From positions 20,962,666 through 21,026,665 of the forward strand of contig NC_092579.1 of assembly GCF_037975245.1 (NCBI RefSeq): a stretch of DNA of 64,000 bases. The letters run 5' to 3'. A program made the translations under genes and the position numbers. The number at the start of each line of letters is the position of its first letter. Position 1 is the stretch's first letter. This DNA comes from Apostichopus japonicus. Its lineage: Eukaryota; Echinodermata; Holothuroidea; Aspidochirotida; Stichopodidae. This document shows positions 1 to 11,515 of this stretch, piece after piece. Under the pieces are notes generated by a model. The model ran no database searches, had not been told where the DNA came from, and worked only from the letters and a program-made list of their open reading frames with translations.

Positions 1-183
1 ATGTCAAATACATACACACATGCACCAGGCACACACCATCGCATTAATTCCATTTGCCTTCTGGAGAGGGAATCAAAATTTCAAATTGGTCAATTGAAGA
101 ACACAATACTCACTGGTGTGATTGGCACCTAAGACCATGATTATCTGTAAATATCACAGTAATAATTTCAAATACCAACTCAC

Positions 184-2601
184 CTCTTCATGTGAAGAAC
201 CACCTTCTTTTTTGCCAGGAACTTTCTCTAAAGCCATCCACTTCTTCTCCCTTTCCAAAGCATCCTAGCCAGAAGGAATAAAAACATGCATTGTAATAGT
301 TATGTGGATAATGCAAATGTACATAATTTAAGTGGAAGACCGAGGAGAAAAGGGCAAAAAAATGACCACTGTACATGCGATGCTACTACTTTGGGTCCTC
401 TGACAGTGCTCAACAACGAATTTCTGCCCTTTTGGCATTCCATATTGGGAAATAGGTCAGGTTGCTTCTGTTCAAGGGTTCAAGAGTTAATATGGACGTG
501 CCTAAAGTGCCTTGTAAGTCTCTGAAAACTCATTTAAAAAGATAGACTGATAAAGGCAGGTGTTAGTGTTCATCCATGATCATCACATGGATAGGATTTC
601 AAAGGAGCTTTTGATGTCAGTGAGTAACTATGACATCACTCTTGTTTGCTTCAAGTTCACTTTATGGTACAAAATGTGACAATTTCAACTAGCAATATTT
701 CAAAATTTACGCATCATTGAAGGAACTGCATGCAAAACTCACCGGGATGCGTATAATACATGCTCTTCTTCCAGTACTAAGTAACTAACAATTCCTCTAG
801 ACCATATTTTCAAACTGTAACATAAAACTTTCTTCTTAAGGTTTTTCTGTGACCCTCCAGGCAAAATCACAATGTGTCCCAAAGTAAGAATAAGTGGTCT
901 TAAATCTATCCAGTATATATATATATAGGTCTACTGATGGGAAGATTTCTTTACAGAGCAATCAGTACAGGTTTATCAATAGAATTTTGCTATTTTCTCA
1001 CATATATTGGTACAATGTTGTTTGAAACTTAATTTGCATGAAATGCTTGTTAAGGCCATGCAGCATTCAGAAAAGGAATAAAGTTGCTAGTACTGTAGGA
1101 TGTACTCACAACACGTCTCTTTTCCTTCTCCTGGCGCCGTTTTTGCTTCTGAATCTCTCGTTGTTTTTCCATTCTGATTTGACCTTCGCTCCTTGATCTG
1201 CTGAGACCATTTGCTGCTGCCCTCAAGATAGGATTCATCTCATTGCTAAATTGAAAATTAAAGCAGCAGGGAAACCAACATAGTGAGCCTTTACCTCTGA
1301 AGGCATCTCTTTAGGTACAGATCTTAGTCTTCATATACCATTGTCCAAGGAAAAAGAGAATTTTACCACTAGTAATGTTTTATGTCTAATCCACTATTCG
1401 ATGTATATACACTATTAAAATTCACAAGAAAGCTCCTTTAAGGCTAAATTGATGATGATTTCAGTTCCTCAATGCAGAGCTACAGTAAATCTATTGTTTC
1501 ATGAATTGTAATAACTCAATAAAAACATGTTCTGTTACTTCATAATTATGAATAACACTTGAAAAAGTCTAAATATGACATCATCAAGCCATATGTGCTT
1601 GTTTTTAATGTTTTTGCATTATCATCTTTGTTGCTTTCAATATGGGCTGGTATTGGGATTGTTTTAATTAACAGCAATTCAGATCGTTGGGAAAGTAAAT
1701 TTTGGTTGAATTAACCTAGTGGAACTTAAATGCGGCACAAAGGTAACAGATGGCAGCACCACACAACTATGATAACTCTCAAATTAAAACGATTTCTTGG
1801 CTTTGGGGTGAGTTCATCATCGCCAGCATCCTATCATATAAGTTGACCATTGGGTTCTCTTTTCCTTGTATATATGTCTTCAACCACACATATATTACCT
1901 TTTGTAATAATTCTGTACACAGGGAGGTTGTACCCTATCATTGGTTCAATTAGGATGGCACTCTTGCCTATAATTCCCAGACTAGTATTACTTAACAAGC
2001 ATTGTACAAGTGATCAATCCAAGTAAAAGGAGTGGGGTAGGGGAAGCACAGTTGAGAGAAATTGCCATTCTTATAAATCATGGATATAATATAGATGATG
2101 ATATACTGTCAGGAATCAATTGGCAATATTACATACATTCAGTGTTCTATTGGTTACATTACTGACAATGTTAACTCCAGCAAATCAGATCCTAAATTTG
2201 TTATGATACTTGCAGTTGTCTAATAGTAGTATAGTACTACTGGTACCAGTGCTACTAATTTAGTGGCAGTCTTTTGGAGAAATCACCTGTTCTGGCATTC
2301 TTACCTGCTAGTTTATCGTATAGATTAATGGATTAACAAACAAACTAAAGGTAAGCCTAAGCCAAACTATTGTGTCTTACGGAATAGTTAACAAGATGTG
2401 ACTGTATGGTTCATCTCATTAAGCGTAAACGTGAAAAAAAAAACATTGCTTTCGAAAGGTTAGGCTACAATAAGTGTAACAGTAGCCTAAGCTACAGTGA
2501 TTTGTTTATCCGTGTCAACGATTGCAAACTACAGTACAGTACACAAAATTTACACGTACCTGAGCTGAATTCACTACTGAATTTCTTGGCCGTCGATTCA
2601 T
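184..2601 (-). CDS. Unrecognised charged coiled-coil protein (partial, 3' end beyond window)
   Basis: I do not recognise this family. Two exons are well supported. The first runs from about 1245 or 1238 down to 1110 and ends in a GTGAGT donor. The second is 264 to 184, with acceptor CTGGCTAG and donor GTGAGT. They join in phase 0 to give a basic, Glu/Lys/Arg-rich helix (for example EKQREIQKQKRRQEKEKRR, then DALEREKKWMALEK). A possible first exon is 2601 to 2560 (MNRRPRNSVVNSAQ, donor GTACGT, phase 0). It fits the next exon only if the weaker acceptor at 1239 is used, because the better TTTAG at 1246 would need phase 2. The product continues left of base 1. A cytoskeletal or ciliary role is possible but nothing in the sequence demonstrates it. 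The later exons are more certain than the start. Confidence 0.5.
628..770. repeat. Fragment (one arm) of the TTAA fold-back element family
   Basis: This stretch matches the right arm of the elements at 22056-22616 and 16345-16764. Shared landmarks are TGACATCAC, CTTGTTTGCT, CAAGTTCAC and TGCATGCAAA, followed by CTC-rich DNA. No opposite arm is present, so it is a truncated copy. It lies in the intron between the two supported exons of the left-edge gene. Confidence 0.55.
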
Positions 2602-3721
2602 TCCATGCAACAAACTAAGTAGAACCTTGCAATTTCTTCAGCATTTATGTCCTTTTTTAGGAACGGCTATAGATGATCGCATGCCCCTTTTCCGGTTCTC
2701 CCCTCTCAGCAATTTCAGTTCGCGATCAACCCAAATAGAGCATGCAACCCCAGTGCTTTACCAGTGCACAATGTGGACAACTTTTACAAAATTGTAATTA
2801 AGCTGACCATAATACGTATCATTGATATTCTTAACTGGAAAAGGCTAGGGAAGTTACGTTTCCCGTGGCTTGATAATGTGTTTATGAATATTTTGACATA
2901 TTTACTTGGCAGTTCCCTGTCGCACAAAAACCGTGAATCGACGACTCAGTGAGATTGGTCATCACAAATGAGAGGGGAATGGGATTGCAGGCTGATGGAG
3001 CCCAACGACTGGGGTCCACTTATAAACTTTTGGAGTGGAAATCAACCTCAGAAGGAAAACAGTTAGCGTACACTGTTTGTGCGTCATGAGGTGGGAGGCC
3101 AGAGGGTTCAGCTTATAGCTGGAAAGTTAACCAATTTTCGTGTATATATCAATGGTCCATGAATGTGCATGCCCATATAACGAAATGGACGTCTGCCGGA
3201 CACATTCTGGTGGATGTCGTCCGTGGGACCACAAGAAAGGGACCCAAAATTGGGCTAGATCATCCCGTGAGTTAACCTGGATAAACTGAAGGAAAATATC
3301 CTGCATAGGCCCAGGTATCATGAATGGCCATTGTCAGACAGTTTCAGTGGTGGTGTAGGCCCGCCAGGCACCCCAGAATCTCCACCTCCAACTGAAAAAT
3401 GAGCTAGATCAGCTCATGAATGGTACAGTACAGTATTGTACGTTGAACTTGCTATATACATGAAAATTGGTTAAACTTCCCAACTAGGTAGACCCCTCTG
3501 GGCCCCCGGTCTATCACTGACCTTTTTCACATGTCCGTATAACCCATTCCACTGCCTCATTCTTCAAATGTTCATCAGAACCAACAAGAGAATTGTGCAC
3601 AATTTGCCCTTGGTTCGATCTCAATTACAGATACATTTGGGTGACGGCAAGTCGAAAAATTGTGCCAGGGATGGACCGACGCCGGGAAGGAAACTTGGTT
3701 GCGATTTTTTGTGAGTTGGGA

Positions 3722-4103
3722 CAAGGGCGTATGAACCGGGGGCTGGGGGCGCCAGCCCCCCAAGGGAAAAATATGGGGGCGGAAGTATCATTCCACCCCC
3801 CCCCCCTCCGCTTCGCAAGTCAGAAAACCCCTTTTTCATTTCTCAATAAATGATAAATGAAAACAATCTCATTTGGAGCACCAAATTGCATCTCAGGACA
3901 GGTGAAAATGCAAAATTATTTACAAAATGGAGTGGGTGTTGAAATGTGCTATATTGCACCAAATTACATCTGAGGCCACCTGGAAATTCAAAAATTTTCC
4001 AAAGGGGAGGGGGACACCCCCTCCCCTTAGACCTTTCCCCCAGGCCGGCCATTAGTCTTCAGCCCCCCCCCCCCCCACGCAAAATTACCTTCCTACGCCA
4101 CTG
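3722..4103. mobile_element. Short non-autonomous hAT-like DNA transposon (382 bp)
   Basis: The left end begins CAAGGGCGTATGAA and the right end reads inward as CAGTGGCGTAGGAA, an imperfect terminal inverted repeat. The flanks are AGTTGGGA (3714-3721) and AGTTGGAA (4104-4111), an 8-bp target duplication with one mismatch. Eight-bp duplications and CA-starting ends are typical of the hAT superfamily. The interior is rich in G and C runs and has no transposase ORF. Confidence 0.65.
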
Positions 4104-5094
4104 AGTTGGAATGTCTATAGTATACATACAAAACATTACCGTATACCATATTATTATCAGTGTCTTGTATTTTTCACAAATTCTTTGCTATTTATGCGAA
4201 AGAAGTTCTAGAGAAAAACAAATCCAATATCAGGGCTGCTTCGATTCACTGGCACCGGCTGCCATGATGTAATGTTTGTAACATTGATTGACAGCACCTT
4301 AGGGGCATAGCCTAATGTTTAAATGAAACGATAACAATCATAGTAGACACGTTATGCGTAAAGCAGATTTTGAGATTTGTCGGAAATTTTGACGAAGCTC
4401 ATAGTAAGATTGCAATTGATCTAAGACGCACAGTGGATTCACCCTTTTAATGAAACATTCTAAAGAACGCCGTTGTGAACGTTACTCCATTCTCGACATT
4501 TCGTCGCCCGGACTCATGATAAGGTTTGCATGATAATAATCACATGTGAAAACCAAGAGAGGATATGTAAAAAAACAAAAGCATTCATTGAAACTTGACT
4601 GGTCAAGTCCATAAACTAATTAACAGCTGGAATTGCAGTATCGAAATGCATGGAAATCAGTTCTTCAAAATCAAGTCATATAGTTGCTTTAATTAAATTA
4701 TTGTGCGTATACCTTTCCCTCCCCTCCTGTGAGCTGCCTCCACCCCGCTGTACCTCTCCATCATACCCTTTCCATCCTCTAGCTGACACTTTGTGAGTAA
4801 CTTGCATCTTAATAGCTATTTATAATAGTTAATTAAACCGACTTGCATGGTACGGCGTATAGCCTGAAAACCAACTGTTTCAACTCTATCAATGTTATGT
4901 ACCGACGAAATCAATGTTATGTGCGACGAAATCCGTTAGAGGTCGCTATACCGCAATTAATTCATAGAAAAGTATAACAAATTCGAAAGTTTCCAATATA
5001 TATTTTATTTTCCTAAATTAAAATCTACCTTTTCCTCTACAATACTTGACGGTTCCCCTATTTTCAGGTTTTGTTACGTCCAGTTTTGAAAATA

Positions 5095-5095
5095 G

Positions 5096-5123
<28 letters not shown>
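5095..5123. repeat. (TA)n microsatellite
   Basis: An uninterrupted TA run in intergenic DNA. Similar runs occur at about 34707-34772, 35040-35100, 38772-38814 and 41349-41377. Confidence 0.9.
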
Positions 5124-5126
<3 letters not shown>

Positions 5127-6166
5127 TTCTCATTTTTATATAGACGGTTTTGTGCTATGAATTTGTGTTCAAGTCACAACACGACTTCGCGCAATAAGTG
5201 ACCTGCACAGGTGAAGGGGAGGTGGGGGGGGGGAGTCTGCATTCCCTTGATTAGATTTAGGTATAGGGGATGAACATTTATGGGCGTCCTTTGCCCGAAA
5301 GCGTGTTCTAATTCTTCCCTGACTAAAATTATGATCCTCCATCAGAATGTTTTACACACATTTGACTCAGAGGTTGTGTGTGTCCGCTACCATCACCCTG
5401 CCCCCCCCCCCCCCTACATTCGCTGCGCGCGAAATAAAATATGGCAATAAACACTGCAGCATATACAGATGCAAGAAATGGAAACTTAACTACTGTTAAG
5501 AAGATGACGTGTATTGATTTGATTTCGGTTCAGTTCCTTCCAATAAACAAACAAACAAAAATAGATGTATATATATATATATATACTCTAAATTAAACAG
5601 ACTTGGACGAAAACAAAACTACATATTATCTGTTATTGGAAGTTGTTGATATTCTGATATCAGAGACATAAATAAACATGAATATGTAATCCAATCAGCA
5701 CTTTACATCACTCAATTTTCCGCACCTTCGGTCGCAAACTTTCACAGGAAATGCTCTTGTTGGTGAAGTATACAACATGTGAAGGAACATGTGATTTCTT
5801 GTTCATGGAAAATAACACACTTTCCATCGTTTATCCCCTTAAATTACATACCTAACATGATGGGATATATTGATTATTATTCATATTACCATATATCGTC
5901 GAAAGTCAAGTTTCCCGGTAAATTGTATTTTTTTTTTCAATTGAGTCACTATTTTCGTTCGGTTCACTGACAGAATTGCCATCTCGTACAAAAACATTTT
6001 TCAATCTGTCAAGCTAATGGAGTGTAATCAAGAAAGCAAGATTGGAAAGAAACAAACCCTCCCCCCAACAATAAAAGCAGGGGGTGTTCAGAATCATTCT
6101 TCAATGCATTGCTGCAGTTATTACATTATAAAAACTACATGTGTAAATGAAAAGAACACATGGTAA

Positions 6167-7006
6167 CTAGGTTGGAGCATTCGATGGTATGTTTGTTGGC
6201 AACCCAGTCAGTAATGAAGTCATTTGTTTCTCATCTTTTGAATAAATGTCGCACAATGATTGTTCAAGCTTTGAAAACCGCCTATCGTACACAGACCTAT
6301 ACTGAAGATATCGAGGTACGGTTCCCGCTGAAAAACACGCCGGTCGGTTATTCGGTCGGTTAACCCGACTCCCCATGCCAGCTGGTACGCTCTGGCGGGT
6401 CTGTAACCGGGGCACCGGTCGGTCAGTATTTACACCGGGTTGTCTAGAAGCGTCGACGATACTAGGGAAGACTGTTTGTTTAGAGCTGAGACCATACTTT
6501 CTCACAGGCGTACGGGAAGAAAATGACGATTGAGTCCTAAACACCGGCTCGATGCAAATGGGTTTCATTTGTTCAAGAAAATTTTGCGCACTGCTTCCTC
6601 GTTTACGCCTATCTGCATATTCCCGGAGTCTTACGGCGCAAAATTCCTTATTCTTAGCGTTCAACTGGTTAGACAAATTTTGTTTATTAGTCTGAACTTG
6701 CGCCGCTTCGATTCCCACCAAAAGTTCTTTCATTTGTCCGGCTTTGGTTTTTTGTTTATCGACGAAAGCTTTCCTCTGCCAAGCGACTTGCATAATAAAT
6801 TTGTATCTCTCTTTGGAAAGGTCCATTAATCTTGATTCCAACAGTCTTTGCTCGGTTACATTATCTTTAAGCTGTGAACCAATGGCGTTGTTTGTTCCAC
6901 AACCATTCGGTTTCGCCCAATTACGAATGTCCTTCCATACATCATCCCTTGCTGAGAACCGAGGCGGGGCACTATTCGCCTTCCGTTTAGTTGACTCTGT
7001 TGCCAT
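6167..7006 (-). CDS. Unrecognised intronless basic coiled-coil protein, 279 aa
   Basis: An uninterrupted ORF starts at ATG 7006 (MATESTKRKANSAPPRFSAR) and ends at 6167, by far the longest open frame in the left 14 kb. I do not recognise a family. Residues about 50-150 are helical and rich in Lys, Gln and Glu (LLESRLMDLSKERYKFIMQ, then KQKTKAGQMKELLVGIEAAQ), consistent with a coiled coil. Residues about 160-250 are Arg/Pro/Ser-rich and probably disordered. There is no signal peptide or membrane segment. An in-frame stop lies just upstream of the ATG, so the start is well fixed. No introns are needed. It could be a genuine single-exon gene (such genes are often germline-expressed) or a processed retrocopy of a spliced gene. 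No poly-A tail or flanking duplication was obvious. Confidence 0.6.
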   Translation of the reverse strand: MATESTKRKANSAPPRFSARDDVWKDIRNWAKPNGCGTNNAIGSQLKDNVTEQRLLESRLMDLSKERYKFIMQVAWQRKAFVDKQKTKAGQMKELLVGIEAAQVQTNKQNLSNQLNAKNKEFCAVRLREYADRRKRGSSAQNFLEQMKPICIEPVFRTQSSFSSRTPVRKYGLSSKQTVFPSIVDASRQPGVNTDRPVPRLQTRQSVPAGMGSRVNRPNNRPACFSAGTVPRYLQYRSVYDRRFSKLEQSLCDIYSKDEKQMTSLLTGLPTNIPSNAPT

Positions 7007-7492
7007 GTCAGCATAGAATGAAATACCTCACTCTATGCAGGTAAGTCATTGGATCCTAGCATTATCTACTATATTTGTATGCAGAATTGTCCTTAAGATA
7101 TGCTAGAAAGTCATATAATGGTCGCTCAAACTGACAATATTTGGAAGCCTCAGAACTTTCAGGGATGTCCTTCGACAAACTTTTAGCAGTTTGCCAATAT
7201 GATTTGGGATCCTACAAGTTGATGATCTTTAACGTTGAATCCATTTAGGCAATACACTGTAGATGTAACCTGTGAATGAAAAGAAAAAAAAATGTTTCAA
7301 GTTTTAAAGTGGAAGTTATCTGCATTTATAAGCCTACGTATTTTTATATTCAATGGAAACTGACGATATATATAGGAATGCATGCATGCACAGGCAATAT
7401 ATTAATGTCCGGGTAAGGTAGTTATGTCTAGCCAACCGAATCATCCGTCGGTTTCATTATGAAACAACAGCCGGTATAGTTGTCAGTAGGTC

Positions 7493-8137
7493 CAAGGGCG
7501 GCGGAACCGGGGGGCACAGGGGGCACGTGCCCCCCCACTTTTCCTCAGGGTTAAAAATGTGCCCTTTTTCTACATAAAAATTGAGGTGTCTGAAGTTAGC
7601 AAGAGGTCAGGGAACCAGAATGAACACTCGGGAAGGGCCGTTTCCGGCCATCTGAGGGGTTTGTAAAACCAAAATTTTTCTTGTACGCTCCGCGCCAACC
7701 GATGGTGGCGCTCCGCTCAGATAGTCGTGCATACAACTTTGCAAATCCTGACTACGCCCCTGACTTTTAATGAATTTATGTGGGTGAAATTCAAAGCTAT
7801 TTCGAATGGAAACAATTTGTTAAGATATTAACAAGAAATAAACTCTAATTCGGAAGATTCCTACATTAGCAACTAGCATGATTTCACCTCATTTGTCTCA
7901 ATAGAAAAATTGATCCTTGTTTCCCAATTTGCACATTGGATATTGCAGTGCTAGTATGCATATTTTCCTTGAGGGGAGGGGGGGCGTTGATGGAGTGATG
8001 TGTATACGCAAATAAGATAGTACAATAAGAGTTAAAAAGGGTACTAAATATCAGGCTACATCAGTCCAATCGAATTTCTGCAAAGTGCCCTTTGATGTCG
8101 GTGCCCCCCCAGATTAAAAGTGCTTCCGCCGCCCTTG
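7493..8137. mobile_element. Non-autonomous hAT-like DNA transposon (645 bp) with perfect 8-bp target duplication
   Basis: The ends are inverted repeats: CAAGGGCGGCGGAA at the left and its complement TTCCGCCGCCCTTG at the right. Both are followed inward by a run of G/C reading GGGGGGCAC or GTGCCCCCCC. The element is flanked by the identical octamer AGTAGGTC at 7485-7492 and 8138-8145. This is the signature of a hAT-superfamily insertion. The interior has no long ORF, so it must have been mobilised in trans. Confidence 0.85.
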
Positions 8138-8273
8138 AGTAGGTCAGTCAGGCTATTACAGAGTGGCACCGATTTGGGCTCGGATGAGAAGAGGTTGGCA
8201 CGAGGAGAGAATGATCATGTATAGTATCATTCATCAATAAATTCCCTTCTGTAACATGTATACACGAGAAGCC

Positions 8274-8656
8274 CATTGACGTGCACGTGATTTTAAAAGG
8301 GGGGGGAGTGGGGAATTCTTAATTTACCACAACTGATATAGGCAGGGGTTGAATCTTATGGACGGGCTGTAGACGGATACAAAAATTTACGAATGAGGAG
8401 TTTGGTTGTGGCGTCATTGGATTCGACTCCCATATATAGGGAGCCATTTGGTCCTCCGCCATAAGAACATATCCCATAGAAAAATGAAGAGGTCAAATGG
8501 TGCATCCTGAGGCATAGTTAGACTAAAACTTAGGCGTACTTTTTAATTAGATCTTAGCGCAACGTACGTTGTACTAATAAATACAGTTGTTTTCCCCGAA
8601 TAACCACTGACTAACGATGGAGGTGGGGGCTCCCCAACCCATTTCGCACGCCACTG
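8274..8656. mobile_element. Short non-autonomous hAT-like DNA transposon (383 bp)
   Basis: The left end is CATTGACGTGCACG and the right end reads inward as CAGTGGCGTGCGAA (10 of 14 match). Flanks are GAGAAGCC (8266-8273) and GAGAGGCC (8657-8664), an 8-bp duplication with one change. It is almost exactly the length of the element at 3722-4103 and shares its right-terminal CAGTGGCGT, so the two may belong to one family. Confidence 0.6.
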
Positions 8657-8811
8657 GAGAGGCCTACGGATTACTCTAGTGAGTTCTTAACCACGTCAGA
8701 TCGATAATTTTGTATACATTGAGAAGAGGGGTATCTAGATAATCATTCGTTTAAAACTGAATCAAAATGAGCCCACATAACATGATCTTCCACCCCTCAA
8801 AGATCGTAATT

Positions 8812-9047
8812 AGTGTTAGCCCAAAAGTTTAGCATGCTAAATATTGCAAGAGGTTTTGAAATTACTTTTCTATAGACGCTGATCCTCCATATTATTCCTA
8901 TATTTGCCATTGAAGATTATTAAAATAGACAGTTAATATATCGGTGTGCGTGAGGGGGGGGGGGGGGGTGGGAGATAGCTGTTGAAACTTGAGCGTGGGC
9001 GACCATAATATAACTTTCTAGCATATTTGGTGGCAATACTGATATTT
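8812..9047. mobile_element. Copy 1 of a short dispersed element family (GGCCCCAAA / TAGCATGCTA ends)
   Basis: The left end reads TTAGCCCAAAAGTTTAGCAT and the right end CTAGCATATTTGGTGGCAAT, an approximate inverted pair. Other copies are at 23172-23406, 24391-24587 and 49187-49463, and a single end is at about 39733-39765. Lengths are about 200-280 bp with no coding capacity, as in a MITE. Confidence 0.5.
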
Positions 9048-11470
9048 TCTAAGTGATCTGAGACTGAGTGATGCATGTTTGCTCTGTGCTTTTTCTGTGT
9101 GTGAGTATGTCTGAGTGTTTGTGTATTGAAACTCCTCTTTCTATCATATAGGTTTATCCCTTACCTTCAAATTCCTTAACCGGAACTGTTTGGTCGATTT
9201 TCAAAGTTGAACAAAGCAAAACAAAACTACGAAATCCAACGTAAAGAACATTTCTGCTACTTACTTTTTTTTCGCGAATAGGCCTATTTCCAAAGTTTAA
9301 TCACTGGCAACGCTCAAAACTATCGACCCTATACCGGTTTACATAATCTACAATAGTTATTTCTACACTGGTACAGACAAAATCACAATGCCTCTAACAA
9401 GAATGTCCATCAGAAAAACATTCTTTATTGGTGGTGGTTTGGCCTACTGAATATGTCGTGGCGTTTAAAAATTAATGTCAAATTTTATCACTCCCCAAAT
9501 CGATCCGATCAAATTGACTCCTTTCCGTTGGGAAATGTATACCAAAAACTTGCATAGCCTTCCCTATAATCTGCGGCTTCGAAGATTATGAAGGCCTGAG
9601 AGGAAATTCTGTTGCCCTCTGAAAATGTATTCTCACGAACGTACCAGGTTATATAGACCATAACATCTAGTGCTTTAACGCAACATGAATATGAACCTAT
9701 CAGCTGCTTACTGTACTGTAGTTTATTGTCGAATAATCATACAACTATAACGAAGTCTAAAATTTCATGGCATGAATGGTGTTCAACCAGTTGTCATAGC
9801 AACACAGCATGCGGGGTCGAAGATGGCACGGCGAAGATCCTGTAATTGTTGGTCTGTGTACACGTGGAAACGAACCAGAGAGAGCGTCGTGCGACCTTAA
9901 ACTTGACATCTTAATAGAACCGCAATTGTAAACAACCAAGACGATTATATAACTTTTATAACGTGACTGTCTTTACAGCTATAGCTATAGCTTTAATCAG
10001 CGATCTGCAGGCCGCGGTAAGGCCCACAACCCAGGACCGTCCGTGAAGAATGAGTCACTACCCCCCCCCCACCCACCAGACACCACTCCTCAGAATCGAT
10101 GCTCCGAGTATAGTCGCCTACTGTACATAGAAATTAGGTTGGACTATGTAGGCCTACTCAGTTGTTATAGAAAATAATCGAAATCCGTACCGTCGGCATG
10201 AAGCTTTGAACAATAGATAAAGTTTTCGATGTCTGAAAAAAATAGTGCAAGCGCGTTTGGGTCGTGCCACATAGCTAGGTGGACTGTCGGCCTACATCAC
10301 AATGGATGAACTAAATTAATAGACTTATGTCTGGAGAGGGGAACACGGAGGAGGGATGAAGAGGTATATACCCATGAGGATATACCACTGGCACCCGTCA
10401 CCCATAAATGAACCCTCAGTAACTGAACTAGCCTTATGTGGTACCTGCACGCTCGTAAGAAAATCAATGCTGTAACAAGTACTGGGGAAGGCATACTTCC
10501 CGGGTATTCCCGGTGTCTAGGACCTTGCTGAATAACAATAGCAGATAAACTTAAATAAATTATGGAATAATTGAAAAGAAAAAAAGTGGATCTTGTAATG
10601 ACAACATGGTGCAACGGAATGTTCACTTCAAATTATGAAGTACGGTAACAATTGGAAAATTACACCCGCTTTATACATTTGATTATAATACTACAATGAA
10701 AAGTTGCTGGGGTATGTCATATGATTCTTGGTGGGGATGCTTGTCCATCCCTGATCACCGTGACTGACATTCACGTGTAACAGTTTAATTCTTTCACCGA
10801 ATGATGTTGCTAATTAACTTGCTAGTATGAGAGACTTCGGCTTTTTAATCCCACCACACTACAAAAGGTCACAAGGGATTCCATTTCATGTTGCAAAGTT
10901 GTCCAAGGCTTCCATAACTTAGAATATAGTGTGTTTTTCTCTAGAATTTTCCAATGGTTGGAAATAGAGGTCTGAAGTTTCAGAAAGTTCAAATGTTGTA
11001 GGTTAAAACGTACCTTAGAATTTCTTTTCTCATCGGGTTATGCATGAAAGAATGAAATGGTTTGCATAAGTCGGTTCTTCTTTCTAAATGTGACAATAAT
11101 TTTAGGAATGCTTTAGACAGTTTTTTTTTTACTTTTTAAGAATTGCAACAAGATTTGAAGTTACAGTGTTACGCTGTTTATCGCAGGTTCCTTGATGGGG
11201 ACTTCATGTCCCGCCCGATCCTTTTTTGCCTCTTAACTAAAATACTGAACCTCTATCCGACCAACCGAATGGCTTTGTATATAGCTACAGTAGACTATAA
11301 TGTAGTTCAATTCCATCCCTGATTCCCTCTTCACAGATAATATATATGTAGTTACAAGCCTTATCCACACTTTCAATATAGATTCCTGGCATTATGATCT
11401 GAAATATATGCAGTAGTTGCGCAATTATATACTTGAAAAAGATTGTAAATACAAGCATATAGTTTCTTAC

Positions 11471-11515
11471 CTGATCTCGACATTGGGTGTTTGTTTGGCG
11501 TGAATCCCGGCGCAT
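11471..11515 (-). other. Possible isolated first coding exon
   Basis: On the minus strand an ATG at 11515 opens 15 codons (MRRDSRQTNTQCRDQ) ending in CAG followed by the donor GTAAGA, phase 0. I could not find a matching downstream exon, so this may be chance. Confidence 0.2.

Larger units (their letters stand above)
2602..6166. other. Intergenic DNA, no gene seen apart from one transposon
   Basis: This stretch lies between the left-edge gene and the intronless ORF. Besides the hAT-like element at 3722-4103 it holds a (TA)n run at about 5095-5123, a shorter one near 5568-5585, and poly-C or poly-G runs near 5223 and 5401. Short ORFs here have no splice context or protein-like composition. 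Confidence 0.5.

Noticed and set aside
10297-10626. 109-codon minus-strand ORF
   Set aside because: Hydrophobic but with no family resemblance, no splice logic and simple-sequence flavour. Could be part of an old repeat, but I cannot support it.
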